This document shows positions 1 to 6,414 of a stretch of 8,250 nt of DNA, in pieces. The stretch spans positions 1 to 8,250 of the forward strand of contig NMQN01000078.1 of assembly GCA_003575245.1 (NCBI GenBank), written 5' to 3'. The position numbers were made by a program, and so were the translations under genes. The notes under the pieces are model-generated. The model was not told the DNA's origin. It saw only the letters and a list, made by a program, of their open reading frames with translations, and made no database searches. Numbering within the stretch: the stretch's first letter is position 1; each line of letters starts with the position of its first letter. This DNA comes from Candidatus Atribacteria bacterium 1244-E10-H5-B2. Lineage in GTDB: Bacteria > Atribacterota > JS1 > SB-45 > 34-128.

Positions 1-1
1 C

Positions 2-124
2 GCTTGCGAGATAATGAAACGGAGATGCCGAGCAATAGAGATAGAGCCAATATATGGAGAAGTAATCTTAGCCAGATGGGAGAAATTTACTGGAAGGAAG
101 GCGGTGAATATAAGTGGCCGATAG
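2..124 (+). CDS. C-terminal end of a probable DNA methyltransferase (partial)
   Basis: The frame is open from the left edge to a TAG at 122-124 and gives 40 residues. The run CRAIEIEPIYGEVILARWEK followed by FTGRKA matches the usual C-terminal end of phage and ParB-associated DNA adenine/cytosine methyltransferases, where 'G-I-E-L-x-P-x-Y ... R-W-E-x-x-T-G-x-x-A' closes the Rossmann fold. Only this end is visible, so the catalytic motif (DPPY or PC type), the target base and the sequence specificity cannot be judged. It overlaps the next gene by 11 bases, which suggests co-transcription and translational coupling. Methyltransferases placed just before the terminase genes are common in phages and usually protect phage DNA from host restriction or mark packaging sites; that role here is inference. 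Confidence 0.72.
   Translation, partial: ACEIMKRRCRAIEIEPIYGEVILARWEKFTGRKAVNISGR
98..107 (+). promoter_or_regulatory. Shine-Dalgarno site for the small terminase gene
   Basis: AAGGCGGTGA differs by one base from the anti-16S complement AAGGAGGTGA and ends six bases before the GTG at 114. It lies inside the end of the methyltransferase frame and supports GTG 114 as the start. Confidence 0.7.
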
Positions 125-533
125 AGCAGATGATATAGAAAAAGAAAAAAGAATATATCAAGTGGGCTTACTTTTATCCCGAAAACCGAACAAAATTATA
201 TGTCAATTAACGTCACAAAAATGGGGCATTTCAACTCGGCAAGTCCGTAGATACATTAAGTTAGCGAAAAGAGAGTGGGAAAAATATTTTACGGATATTA
301 AGAGGTGTGGAATGGCATATCACATTGCCAAAAGGAGAGAAGTGAGAGATAAAGCAATGGAGGATAAAAATTATAGACTCGTCTTAGATGTAGATAAAGA
401 TGAAGCAGAATTATTAGGGTTATATATTAAAAAAATAGAAGAAGGGCCGCCCGGTAGTTTTGCAGAATGGGTCAAAGCAGTAAAAGAGGAAGAGGAAAGG
501 AGACGGAAAAAAAATTCTGACTCAAATAGATGA
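114..533 (+). CDS. Phage terminase small subunit-like HTH protein
   Basis: This is a 139-residue, strongly charged protein. Residues about 26-52 form a likely helix-turn-helix, with 'W-G-I-S-T-R-Q-V-R-R-Y-I' as the turn and recognition helix, as in small terminase DNA-binding domains. The segment near 88-104 (LVLDVDKDEAELLGLY) matches the 'A-x-x-x-L-G-L-Y' pattern often seen before the C-terminal part of TerS proteins. The C-terminus is a Glu/Lys/Arg-rich helix that could contact TerL or the portal. TerS proteins form rings that recognise the phage packaging site and recruit TerL. The call rests on the HTH, the size and the position directly before TerL. Start GTG 114 is chosen from its Shine-Dalgarno site. 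A plain HTH regulator is the alternative, but less likely in this context. Confidence 0.72.
   Translation: MADRADDIEKEKRIYQVGLLLSRKPNKIICQLTSQKWGISTRQVRRYIKLAKREWEKYFTDIKRCGMAYHIAKRREVRDKAMEDKNYRLVLDVDKDEAELLGLYIKKIEEGPPGSFAEWVKAVKEEEERRRKKNSDSNR
496..503 (+). promoter_or_regulatory. Shine-Dalgarno site probably serving the large terminase gene
   Basis: AAAGGAGA lies inside the end of the TerS gene, 10 bases before ATT 514 and 13 before CTG 517. No ATG, GTG or TTG follows in the TerL frame at usable distance, so this site is the main argument for a non-canonical TerL start. The ATG at 530 lies too far downstream and in another frame. Confidence 0.45.
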
Positions 534-1980
534 AAGAGATATACGTTTATACAATGAATATGGCAATGAGTGGAACAAATTTGCTAGAGATGCTTTAGCA
601 GTTCGACTAGACCGGAACCAAAGAAAGATACTAGAGGCAATACAACTTAATAGGAGAGTATCGGTCAGATCAGGCCATGCAGCAGGAAAAGACTACGTGG
701 CAGCAGTTGCCTCTTTGTGTTTTTTGTATCTTAATGTTCCTTCAAAGGTCATTAATACAGCTCCCACCGATAGGCAGGTTATCAGTATTATGATGTCAGA
801 GATAGCAAGAATATATCGTAGTGCCAAGATAAAACTAGGAGGAGAGTTATTGGCCCATAAGGTAAGCTTCGATGACCCGGACTGGTTTTTATTGGGCTTT
901 AAGACCAAAGATAAGAAGCCAGAAGATTGGACTGGCTTCCATTCCCCCAACCTTATGGTAGTGGTTACCGAGGCTTCTGGAATAGACCAGGTAACCTTTG
1001 ATGCCATCGAAGGTATACTAACCGGCAATAGTAGATTAGTTTTGATATTTAACCCGAATAGGACTACCGGAGAGGCATACCAAAGTACCAGGAGCCCTCT
1101 ATATAAAGGAAAGTTTAAGATAAGCTGTCTGAATTGCGTAAACGTCAGGGCCAAGAAAATATTAATCCCGGGACAAGTAGATTTTGAATGGATCGATGAG
1201 AAGATCAGAAAGCCGGGATGGGTAGTAGGGATAGAGGAAAGTGAAGTAAACAAAGACTCCTGTGATTTTAAGTGGGAGGGCAAATGGTACCGGCCTAATG
1301 ATTTATTTCTGGTCAAGGTCATGGGTGAATTCCCCCGGGCTACGGAGGATACTTTAATACCCCTAAGCTGGATAGAGTTGGCCAATGACAGATGGCAGGA
1401 TTTAAAAGGTAAAGGAGAGGGCACGCTAAAATTAGGAGTCGATGTAGCCGGCATGGGAAGGGACCTCACCGTATTCGCTTTCAGAAGAGGAGAGGTTATT
1501 GAGAGACTTAAAGCCTATAGCAAACAGGATCACATGGTGACTGTAGGGAGAGCAAAAAATGAGCTAATAAAGAAAGAAGATATCACCTATATAGATTCAG
1601 CAGGAGAGGGGGCCGGAGTCTTTTCGAGGTTGATAGAACTGAAGGTTAATGCGGTGGGAGTTAAGGCCTCAGAATCAGCGAAAGGACTTACTGACCTAAC
1701 TGAACAGAGGACCTTTGCCAATATGAGGGCCTATTTATACTGGGCTGTAAGAGATGCTTTAGACCCAGCATTTGGTGAAAATTTAGCCTTGCCTCCTCTT
1801 GATGAGTTGACTCAGGATTTGACTGAGGTGCATTGGAGCACCAGGAGTAATGGAGACATCGTAATCGAAGAGAAGGATAAAATAAAAAAGAGGTTAGGAC
1901 GGTCTCCGGATTACGGGGATGCGGTAGCCAATACCTTTTCCGGGAAGAGAAAACATAAACAAGCAGAGGTAGTTGCATAA
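514..1980 (+). CDS. Phage terminase large subunit (ATPase and nuclease)
   Basis: TerL is the motor that drives DNA into the prohead and cuts concatemers. Read from ATT 514 it has 488 residues, normal for the family. The N-terminal part has the typical 'W-x-x-F-A-R-D-x-L-x-V-x-L-D-x-x-Q' adenine-binding region. Walker A is SGHAAGKD (residues 53-60) and Walker B is VVVTEASGI (about 149-157), with the catalytic Glu at 153. The nuclease (RNase H-like) domain shows GVDVAGMGRD (Asp 310), YIDSAGEGAG (Asp 361) and RSPDYGDA (Asp 466 and 469), the expected acidic cluster. The first GTG in frame is 697, which would delete the Walker A lysine and cannot be the real start. The frame is open back to 484 with only ATT 514 and CTG 517 as candidates, so the 5' end is uncertain. 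It overlaps TerS by about 20 bases. Confidence 0.93.
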   Translation: MLTQIDERDIRLYNEYGNEWNKFARDALAVRLDRNQRKILEAIQLNRRVSVRSGHAAGKDYVAAVASLCFLYLNVPSKVINTAPTDRQVISIMMSEIARIYRSAKIKLGGELLAHKVSFDDPDWFLLGFKTKDKKPEDWTGFHSPNLMVVVTEASGIDQVTFDAIEGILTGNSRLVLIFNPNRTTGEAYQSTRSPLYKGKFKISCLNCVNVRAKKILIPGQVDFEWIDEKIRKPGWVVGIEESEVNKDSCDFKWEGKWYRPNDLFLVKVMGEFPRATEDTLIPLSWIELANDRWQDLKGKGEGTLKLGVDVAGMGRDLTVFAFRRGEVIERLKAYSKQDHMVTVGRAKNELIKKEDITYIDSAGEGAGVFSRLIELKVNAVGVKASESAKGLTDLTEQRTFANMRAYLYWAVRDALDPAFGENLALPPLDELTQDLTEVHWSTRSNGDIVIEEKDKIKKRLGRSPDYGDAVANTFSGKRKHKQAEVVA

Positions 1981-2105
1981 TCTTTAATTAAGTGAAGTTA
2001 ATAATATGACAAAAGCAAAGTCTGGAATGATGATGGGAAGACTTGCGGTACAATTAATGTTTAGATAATTTTGCTGCCTACTAACTGATTTTGAGAGGGA
2101 ATATA
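1981..2105 (+). other. Short intergenic stretch after the large terminase gene
   Basis: This 125-base A/T-rich stretch has no convincing gene, hairpin terminator or promoter. It contains one 20-codon frame, ATG 2006 to TAA 2068 (starting MTKAKSGMMMG), preceded only by a weak GTGAAG-like site at 1992-1997. That peptide is basic and methionine-rich and is not recognised. It may be a chance frame. Confidence 0.5.
2093..2100 (+). promoter_or_regulatory. Shine-Dalgarno site deciding the start of the DUF5662-like gene
   Basis: GAGAGGGA ends five bases before TTG 2106. The alternative in-frame TTG at 2091 would place this site inside the gene and has no ribosome binding site of its own, so the shorter start is preferred. 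Confidence 0.6.
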
Positions 2106-2588
2106 TTGAGAAAGTATATTAAGTATTTTGTTTATGTTTTGAGGCATAGATGGTATGTCTTCTTGGAGTGCTGTAAAGCTGGAATAGTTTGGCAAGGAAT
2201 CATACATGATTTAAGCAAGCTATTACTGTCTGAGTTCATACCTTATGCCAATCATTTTTATGGGAAGAACAGCAGTATTAGTAGAGGTAGGAATAAAACA
2301 GGATATTATAAACCTACCGATACTGGAGACAAAGATTTTGATTTTGCTTGGTTGCTACATCAAAAGAGAAATAGACACCATTGGCAGTGGTGGATATTAC
2401 CAGAAGATGAAGGAGGAGTCAAGGTATTAGATATGCCTCTGAAGTATCGAAAAGAGATGCTGTGTGATTGGAGAGGTGCCGGAAGGGCACAAGGCAATAA
2501 GATTACTCCCGCAGTTTGGTATGAGAATAATAAAAATAAAATGCAATTACATAGAGGCACAAGGACATGGATTGAGAATCATATTTAA
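2106..2588 (+). CDS. DUF5662 family protein (function unknown)
   Basis: This 160-residue protein is recognised by a series of family-like motifs. The N-terminal 'Y-V-L-R-H-R-W-Y-V-F-x-E-C' is followed by GIIHDLSKLLLSEFIPYA (residues 31-48), a His-rich block HQKRNRHHWQWW (about 85-96), the block EMLCDWRGAGRAQG (about 117-130), and a C-terminal 'W-Y-x-x-N-K-x-K-M-x-L-H-x-x-T-R'. This matches DUF5662, which is frequent in phages and has no established function to my knowledge. The conserved His/Asp residues (HD at 34-35, HH at 91-92, Asp 121) suggest a metal site like that of HD-fold hydrolases, which is inference. It sits between TerL and the portal, where small morons or nucleotide/DNA metabolism genes often land. 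The start is TTG 2106. Confidence 0.75.
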   Translation: MRKYIKYFVYVLRHRWYVFLECCKAGIVWQGIIHDLSKLLLSEFIPYANHFYGKNSSISRGRNKTGYYKPTDTGDKDFDFAWLLHQKRNRHHWQWWILPEDEGGVKVLDMPLKYRKEMLCDWRGAGRAQGNKITPAVWYENNKNKMQLHRGTRTWIENHI

Positions 2589-2590
2589 GT

Positions 2591-2597
2591 GAGGTGA
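2591..2597 (+). promoter_or_regulatory. Shine-Dalgarno site deciding the portal start
   Basis: GAGGTGA ends five bases before ATG 2603. An upstream in-frame GTG at 2594 is part of this site and so is unlikely to be the start. Confidence 0.7.
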
Positions 2598-2602
2598 ACG
2601 AT

Positions 2603-4087
2603 ATGACTGAAAGTATAAAGAAGAAAAAACAGGCTGAGGTTCACGTTACCCTTACCAAAGGGCAGCAGTTTATACAGACCTCAAAAGGGATTTATCCTTT
2701 ATCGGTCCTTAAGAAGCACGAAATTGAAAAGACTTCGAAACAGATTAAAGAAGAAGAGCAATTTGGAATTAATGAATTAGTTGCTCCCCCTAATTCCCCC
2801 AACAGTCTACTCCAATTATACGATATGAATTCGACTTTTTCGGCCTGTGTAAATCAGATAGCCGAAGATGTAGCCGGACTGGGCTGGAGACTGGAGTTAA
2901 AAGAGGGAGAAGAAGAGGATGAGGAAGAGAAAAAGAAGATCAACGAACTCTTAGATAAACCCAATCCGGAAGAGTATTTAAGACATATATTGAAAGAGAT
3001 GCTCATTGATGTAGGAATAATAGGCTGGGGTGGATTTGAGATAGTGAGAAACGCCCTCGGGGAAATAGCCGAGATGTGGCATATCGCCGGACATACTTTC
3101 AGGATCCATAAAAAGAAGAAGAAATTCTGTCAACAGAGGAATAATGACAAGGTATGGTTTAAAAGGTATGGGGAGGAAAAGGATATCTCTCCAGAGAATG
3201 GAAAAGTAGGCAAGCTTGACTTAAAGAGTAGGGCAAGTGAGTTGATCTACTATAAAAGATATTATCCCAGATCAGATTATTACGGAGCACCTCCTATACT
3301 ATCGGCAGTAGGTTCTCTGGTCGGACTTATTGGGATTAGAGATTATAATTTATCCTTCTTTGAAAACTACGGGGTTCCAGCAGCCTTAATCACTTTAATT
3401 GGAGACTGGAAAGAGGGTTCAGCAAAGAAGATTAAAAATTTTCTGGATACCGAGATTAGGGGTTCCGAAAATGCCCATCGGACTATGGTATTTCAACTTC
3501 CCGATGAGAATGCCAAATTTCAATGGCAGCAGCTATCCGTAGACATAAAAGAGGGAAGTTTCAGGCTGTATAGGGAATCCTTGCAAGAAGACATACTCAT
3601 TGCCTATTCCATGCCTGGAGAACGAATCGGAGTTAGATCAAGAGTAGGAAAGTTAGGCGGGGGTAGCATGACCGAGGAAGCTACTAAGATATATATTGAA
3701 TCGGTAGTAGAACCTTTACAGAAGGATATGGAAGATATTATCAATGGACCTATCATCGAGAAAGGCCTTAATTGCCACAAGTATATATTCAGGCTTAATA
3801 CTCTGGATATTCGAAATATAGATGCCGAAGGGGATAGATATATTAAGTACATTGAACATGCGATGATGACCCCAAACCAGGCTAGAAATAAATTAGGTCT
3901 GGGAAAGACCTACATCGGTGGAAATAGATACTACATGAAAAGTGGCATGGAGGAAGTAGGAGAAGAAGAGCTAGAGAAAAGAGAAGACAAATTTATCAAG
4001 GCCATGGAAGACCTCAAAGAGGGAATTAACAAATTAGCTGAAGGTGATTTTCTTAAAGAAGTGGGTAAGGACGAAGAGGAAAGTTAG
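2603..4087 (+). CDS. Phage portal protein (PBSX-type family)
   Basis: The portal forms the dodecameric ring at the capsid vertex through which DNA enters and leaves. The 494-residue length is typical. Recognisable blocks are the N-terminal 'L-L-Q-L-Y-D-M-N-S-T-F-S-A-C-V-N-Q-I-A-E-D-V-A-G-L-G-W' (about 69-95), 'G-W-G-G-F-E-I-V-R-N' (about 141-150), and YYGAPPILSAVGSLVGLIGI (226-245) leading into a long helix ending 'F-F-E-N-Y-G-V-P-A-A-L'. Later come 'S-M-P-G-E-R-I-G' and 'G-G-G-S-M-T-E-E-A-T-K-I-Y', as in PBSX/HK97-like portals. The C-terminus is highly acidic and helical, with no clear protease or other fused domain. It is preceded by TerL and followed by small proteins and the MuF protein, the classic head-gene order. 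Confidence 0.92.
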   Translation: MTESIKKKKQAEVHVTLTKGQQFIQTSKGIYPLSVLKKHEIEKTSKQIKEEEQFGINELVAPPNSPNSLLQLYDMNSTFSACVNQIAEDVAGLGWRLELKEGEEEDEEEKKKINELLDKPNPEEYLRHILKEMLIDVGIIGWGGFEIVRNALGEIAEMWHIAGHTFRIHKKKKKFCQQRNNDKVWFKRYGEEKDISPENGKVGKLDLKSRASELIYYKRYYPRSDYYGAPPILSAVGSLVGLIGIRDYNLSFFENYGVPAALITLIGDWKEGSAKKIKNFLDTEIRGSENAHRTMVFQLPDENAKFQWQQLSVDIKEGSFRLYRESLQEDILIAYSMPGERIGVRSRVGKLGGGSMTEEATKIYIESVVEPLQKDMEDIINGPIIEKGLNCHKYIFRLNTLDIRNIDAEGDRYIKYIEHAMMTPNQARNKLGLGKTYIGGNRYYMKSGMEEVGEEELEKREDKFIKAMEDLKEGINKLAEGDFLKEVGKDEEES

Positions 4088-4100
4088 AGGACTAAAAAGC

Positions 4101-4295
4101 ATGGTAGATATAGAGAAATTTATTAAAAATATAGAATTAGAAAGTTATGTAAAGGAGATCTTGGCGGAGATAGTGCAGATGGTGGATAGAAAGATTAAAG
4201 AAGATATGCCGGGAGTTAAGATTGCCATCAGAATAGAATTAGGAATAGCAGACGGCCGGACTCCGCGGAGGAAAAATAATGAACGAAATGGATAA
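4101..4295 (+). CDS. Small protein of unknown function, 64 residues
   Basis: The frame begins at ATG 4101, nine bases after a GAGGA site (4087-4091) that overlaps the portal stop. The frame is open further upstream within the portal gene, but without a supported start. The protein is a charged helix (residues 3-35, heptad-like hydrophobic spacing in 'I-E-K-F-I-K-N-I-E-L-E-S-Y-V-K-E-I-L'), a probable beta strand (VKIAIRIELGIA, 39-50) and a basic tail. I do not recognise it. Its position between portal and MuF genes suggests a head accessory or assembly factor, which is inference. Its end overlaps the next gene by 17 bases. Confidence 0.65.
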   Translation: MVDIEKFIKNIELESYVKEILAEIVQMVDRKIKEDMPGVKIAIRIELGIADGRTPRRKNNERNG

Positions 4296-4434
4296 TAAGA
4301 TAGATTGCCGAATAATATATTATTATGGTTCGGCGTCTTTTACAGATGGTTCTTACTTTTTATACGGGTATGAGGAAGGAGAAGGCTTGACTGGAAATGT
4401 TGTAATAAAGGAGCTAAGGAAAGTATGCCATTAA
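4279..4434 (+). CDS. Small protein of unknown function, 51 residues
   Basis: This short frame runs from ATG 4279 to TAA 4434. A perfect GGAGG site (4267-4271) lies seven bases upstream of the ATG. It overlaps the preceding gene by 17 bases and the MuF gene by 10, which is typical of compact phage operons and is the main support for its being real. The product begins MNEMDNKIDCRIIYYYGSAS and continues with an aromatic, glycine-rich segment ('Y-F-L-Y-G-Y-E-E-G-E-G-L-T-G'), which suggests a small beta-rich fold. It has two cysteines and no signal peptide or membrane segment. I do not recognise a family. A terminator-like hairpin (4306-4335) lies inside it. Confidence 0.6.
   Translation: MNEMDNKIDCRIIYYYGSASFTDGSYFLYGYEEGEGLTGNVVIKELRKVCH
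4306..4341 (+). repeat. Inverted repeat with T-rich tail inside a small gene
   Basis: GCCGAA (4307-4312) pairs with TTCGGC (4329-4334), extendable by a T-G pair. The interior contains a perfect 14-base palindrome AATAATATATTATT (4311-4324). GTCTTTT follows directly, so the shape resembles an intrinsic terminator or attenuator, although the stem is short and the loop A/T-rich. It lies in the coding region of the 51-residue protein, so it may be chance or a control of downstream head-gene expression. Confidence 0.35.
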
Positions 4435-6098
4435 CCAGCGAAACTGCAGAAGAATTGGATAGACTTTTGGATATATTCTTTGAAAAGATTGGCCGTAAAG
4501 AGAGGATGAGGAAGCAGATACTTAGATTGATGGATGAGTGTGAGGCCTATTTATATCCTAAGATCCGGGAATGGATGCAACTAACTCAAAAGCAGATCGT
4601 CAGAGATATTAAAAATAGAATTCTAAAATTTGAAAAGAAGTCTAAGCCCCAAATGGTAATAGATTATGTAGACTGGGAAATGATAGAGAAAGAAGGAAAG
4701 AGCATAATCAAACCAGCTTACCTAAATGTAATGCAAAAGGCAGGGAATGTGGCCTATGAGCAGGGCAAGATCGTAGGCTCTTTTGACGTGATAAATCCCC
4801 GTTCTGTGACGTGGGCCGAGAAATATTCTTCTGAGTTAGTCACCTTAGTAGGGAAGGAAACTAAAAAGGGATTACGAGAAATAGTGACTCAGGGGGTAAA
4901 AGAAGGAAAGACTCTTAAAGGAATAGCAAAAGATATTGAGAAGATGGGCATAGGACTTAATGGAAGGCAGACTAAGGCTTTGTATAAATACAGGGATCTA
5001 ATGGAAGCCCAGAAGTTGCCTTCAAAGGTAATTAAGGATAAGTTTGACAAATACTACAATAGGCTACAGAGAGAACGTAGTGAAATGATAGCCCGGACAG
5101 AAGTTAACCGGAGTGTAAATGAGGGCTATTTAGATTCATTGGAGGGAACCCGATATGAGGAAGTAGAAATATCTTCAGCTGGTGATGCCTGTCATTTATG
5201 TTTAGATATGGCCGGGATAAGATATAAAAGAGCTGAGGCAAGAGGGCGCTTACCGGTTCATCCAGATTGCCGATGCCATTGGATTGTAGTAATTCCTAGA
5301 GTAAAGAAACCAAAAGTCCCTAAGAAACCAGCAGTACCAGAAAAACCTTTGAAGGCAGCAGAAGCTCGGAAAAAATTAAAAGATACTTACAGGAGAGAAC
5401 TTGCTAAAATTCAGAGACTCGAATCCGACACTAGGGATTATAGCAGTAGAGCTTTTGAGTTAAAAAGGGCTGGGATGATTAGCGAATCAGATAAATACCA
5501 TGATTTATATGAGAAGACCAAAAAAGAAATAAGGATGATCGAAGAGGCAGTTAATCAAAAAATGAGGAAACTCCTCTATGTTACTGATAAAGGCTTTGCT
5601 TTAGATCCAGAATGGTCTATTAAAGAAACGCCATTTTTTAAGAATGGTCTAACCGAATTTACAAAGCTTATTGATGAGAAGGTTGCAAAGACTTTAAGTG
5701 TCCGTATCGCAAAAACTGGGAGGAGAGGTTATTATCATATGGAAACGATCTACATTGATGCTCAAGGAATAGCGTTTAAAGATACTGGACAGATTATTCA
5801 TGAGTTGGGACACTGGCTGGAAGACATAAACCCCGAGATGAAAAAATCTATTTTAGCATTCTATAAGGAGCGAACCAAAGGTGAGCCATTAATCCGATTG
5901 ATTGATAGTTATAGGGCAGATGAACTTTACAAAAAAGATAAGTTTATGGATCCTTACATGGGGAAAGATTATCAAGGGACAGCGACTGAAATATTGAGTA
6001 TGGGATTGCAAAGTTTTTACCAACGACCTTATGAGTTAGCTACTAGAGACCCGAGATATTTTGATTTTATTTATAATATAGTGAGGGGGAAATATTAA
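4425..6098 (+). CDS. MuF-type minor head protein with C-terminal HExxH metallopeptidase domain
   Basis: This 557-residue protein has two clear parts. Residues 1-290 are a phage Mu F-like minor head protein: a helical N-terminus, then ARTEVNRSVNEGYLDSLEG (223-241) and the metal-binding-like 'C-x-x-C ... H-P-D-C-R-C' (Cys 256, 259, His 279, Cys 282, 284). MuF proteins sit inside the head near the portal and may be injected. A Lys/Pro linker (about 291-309) and a charged helix (310-380) lead to a zincin-like domain with HELGHWLE (His 459, Glu 460, His 463) and a probable third ligand Glu 522 in GTATEILSMG. This is a gluzincin-type arrangement. The substrate is unknown: it could be head maturation, self-release, or a toxin/effector delivered with DNA, since MuF proteins are known to carry variable C-terminal enzymatic domains. 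Start ATG 4425 is supported by AAGGAG at 4408-4413 and AAGGA at 4416-4420. Confidence 0.9.
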   Translation: MPLTSETAEELDRLLDIFFEKIGRKERMRKQILRLMDECEAYLYPKIREWMQLTQKQIVRDIKNRILKFEKKSKPQMVIDYVDWEMIEKEGKSIIKPAYLNVMQKAGNVAYEQGKIVGSFDVINPRSVTWAEKYSSELVTLVGKETKKGLREIVTQGVKEGKTLKGIAKDIEKMGIGLNGRQTKALYKYRDLMEAQKLPSKVIKDKFDKYYNRLQRERSEMIARTEVNRSVNEGYLDSLEGTRYEEVEISSAGDACHLCLDMAGIRYKRAEARGRLPVHPDCRCHWIVVIPRVKKPKVPKKPAVPEKPLKAAEARKKLKDTYRRELAKIQRLESDTRDYSSRAFELKRAGMISESDKYHDLYEKTKKEIRMIEEAVNQKMRKLLYVTDKGFALDPEWSIKETPFFKNGLTEFTKLIDEKVAKTLSVRIAKTGRRGYYHMETIYIDAQGIAFKDTGQIIHELGHWLEDINPEMKKSILAFYKERTKGEPLIRLIDSYRADELYKKDKFMDPYMGKDYQGTATEILSMGLQSFYQRPYELATRDPRYFDFIYNIVRGKY

Positions 6099-6328
6099 TG
6101 GCTGTGACTGTTGAGATAGAAGGAATCCAGGCCACGATAAAAGACAATGAGTGGGAATGCAAAGATAAATTTATGAAAGGCATGTTATCAGTATTTTCGA
6201 GAGATATTCTTACAGACTATTCTCCCTTCCCAGATTTAGCAGTTGCCAAAGAAGCAGTTAAAGAACTCGGCGGATATATAATAAAGATAACCGATAGGCC
6301 TAAATTCGTAAAGGGCAGGATTTATTGA
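6098..6328 (+). CDS. Small protein of unknown function, 76 residues
   Basis: The start ATG overlaps the MuF stop by one base (TAATG), with GAGGGGGA (6083-6090) as ribosome binding site, so translation is probably coupled. The product has alternating hydrophobic residues at the N-terminus (VTVEIEGIQATI, 3-14), a central helix, a DYSPFPDLAVAKEAVKELGG segment (40-59) and a C-terminal strand 'Y-I-I-K-I-T-D-R-P'. This suggests a small alpha/beta fold. No signal peptide, membrane segment or catalytic motif is visible and I do not recognise it. Tight coupling to the metallopeptidase-bearing MuF gene makes a partner role (inhibitor, immunity protein or head accessory) worth considering; this is inference from position only. 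Confidence 0.75.
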   Translation: MAVTVEIEGIQATIKDNEWECKDKFMKGMLSVFSRDILTDYSPFPDLAVAKEAVKELGGYIIKITDRPKFVKGRIY

Positions 6329-6414
6329 ATAGTAAATTAAAATGGATTAAGATTAAAAAATTAACTGATATACCAGATTTAGTATATTAATTATTAGATA
6401 AGTGGGTGATACTA
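6329..6414 (+). other. A/T-rich gap before the ligase-fusion gene, with a 21-codon frame
   Basis: This 86-base gap is the second longest in the window. It holds most of a 21-codon frame from TTG 6325 to TAA 6388-6390 (starting MNSKLKWIKIKKLTDIPDL), in the same frame as the following gene and separated from it by that single TAA. No clear promoter or terminator is seen. Confidence 0.4.
6403..6410 (+). promoter_or_regulatory. Shine-Dalgarno site of the ligase-fusion gene
   Basis: TGGGTGAT matches the 3' part of AAGGAGGTGAT and lies four bases before TTG 6415, which positions its G-rich core about eight bases from the start. The in-frame GTG at 6406 is inside the site and is not favoured. Confidence 0.55.

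Noticed and set aside
530..598. ATG 530 frame overlapping the TerS stop as ATGA, 22 codons
   Set aside because: It ends quickly at a TAG and has no Shine-Dalgarno site. Its translation does not match TerL, whereas the frame one base away does. It is kept only as part of the TerL start problem.
693..1469. 258-codon open frame on the - strand
   Set aside because: It lies antisense to the ATPase and nuclease domains of TerL, has a low-complexity Ser/Leu/Pro-rich translation typical of an antisense shadow, and has no recognisable motif.
1688..1978. 96-codon frame on the - strand
   Set aside because: It is antisense to the conserved end of the TerL nuclease domain, with no supported start and no motif.
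2043..2069. Possible promoter TTGCGG - 15 bases - GATAAT
   Set aside because: The spacer is short and both boxes deviate from consensus. In A/T-rich DNA such matches are expected by chance.
2245..2560. Small frames on both strands within 2245-2560
   Set aside because: They overlap the recognisable DUF5662-like protein in other frames and show no motif or ribosome binding site.
3604..3852. 82-codon frame on the - strand
   Set aside because: It is antisense to the conserved C-terminal part of the portal gene.
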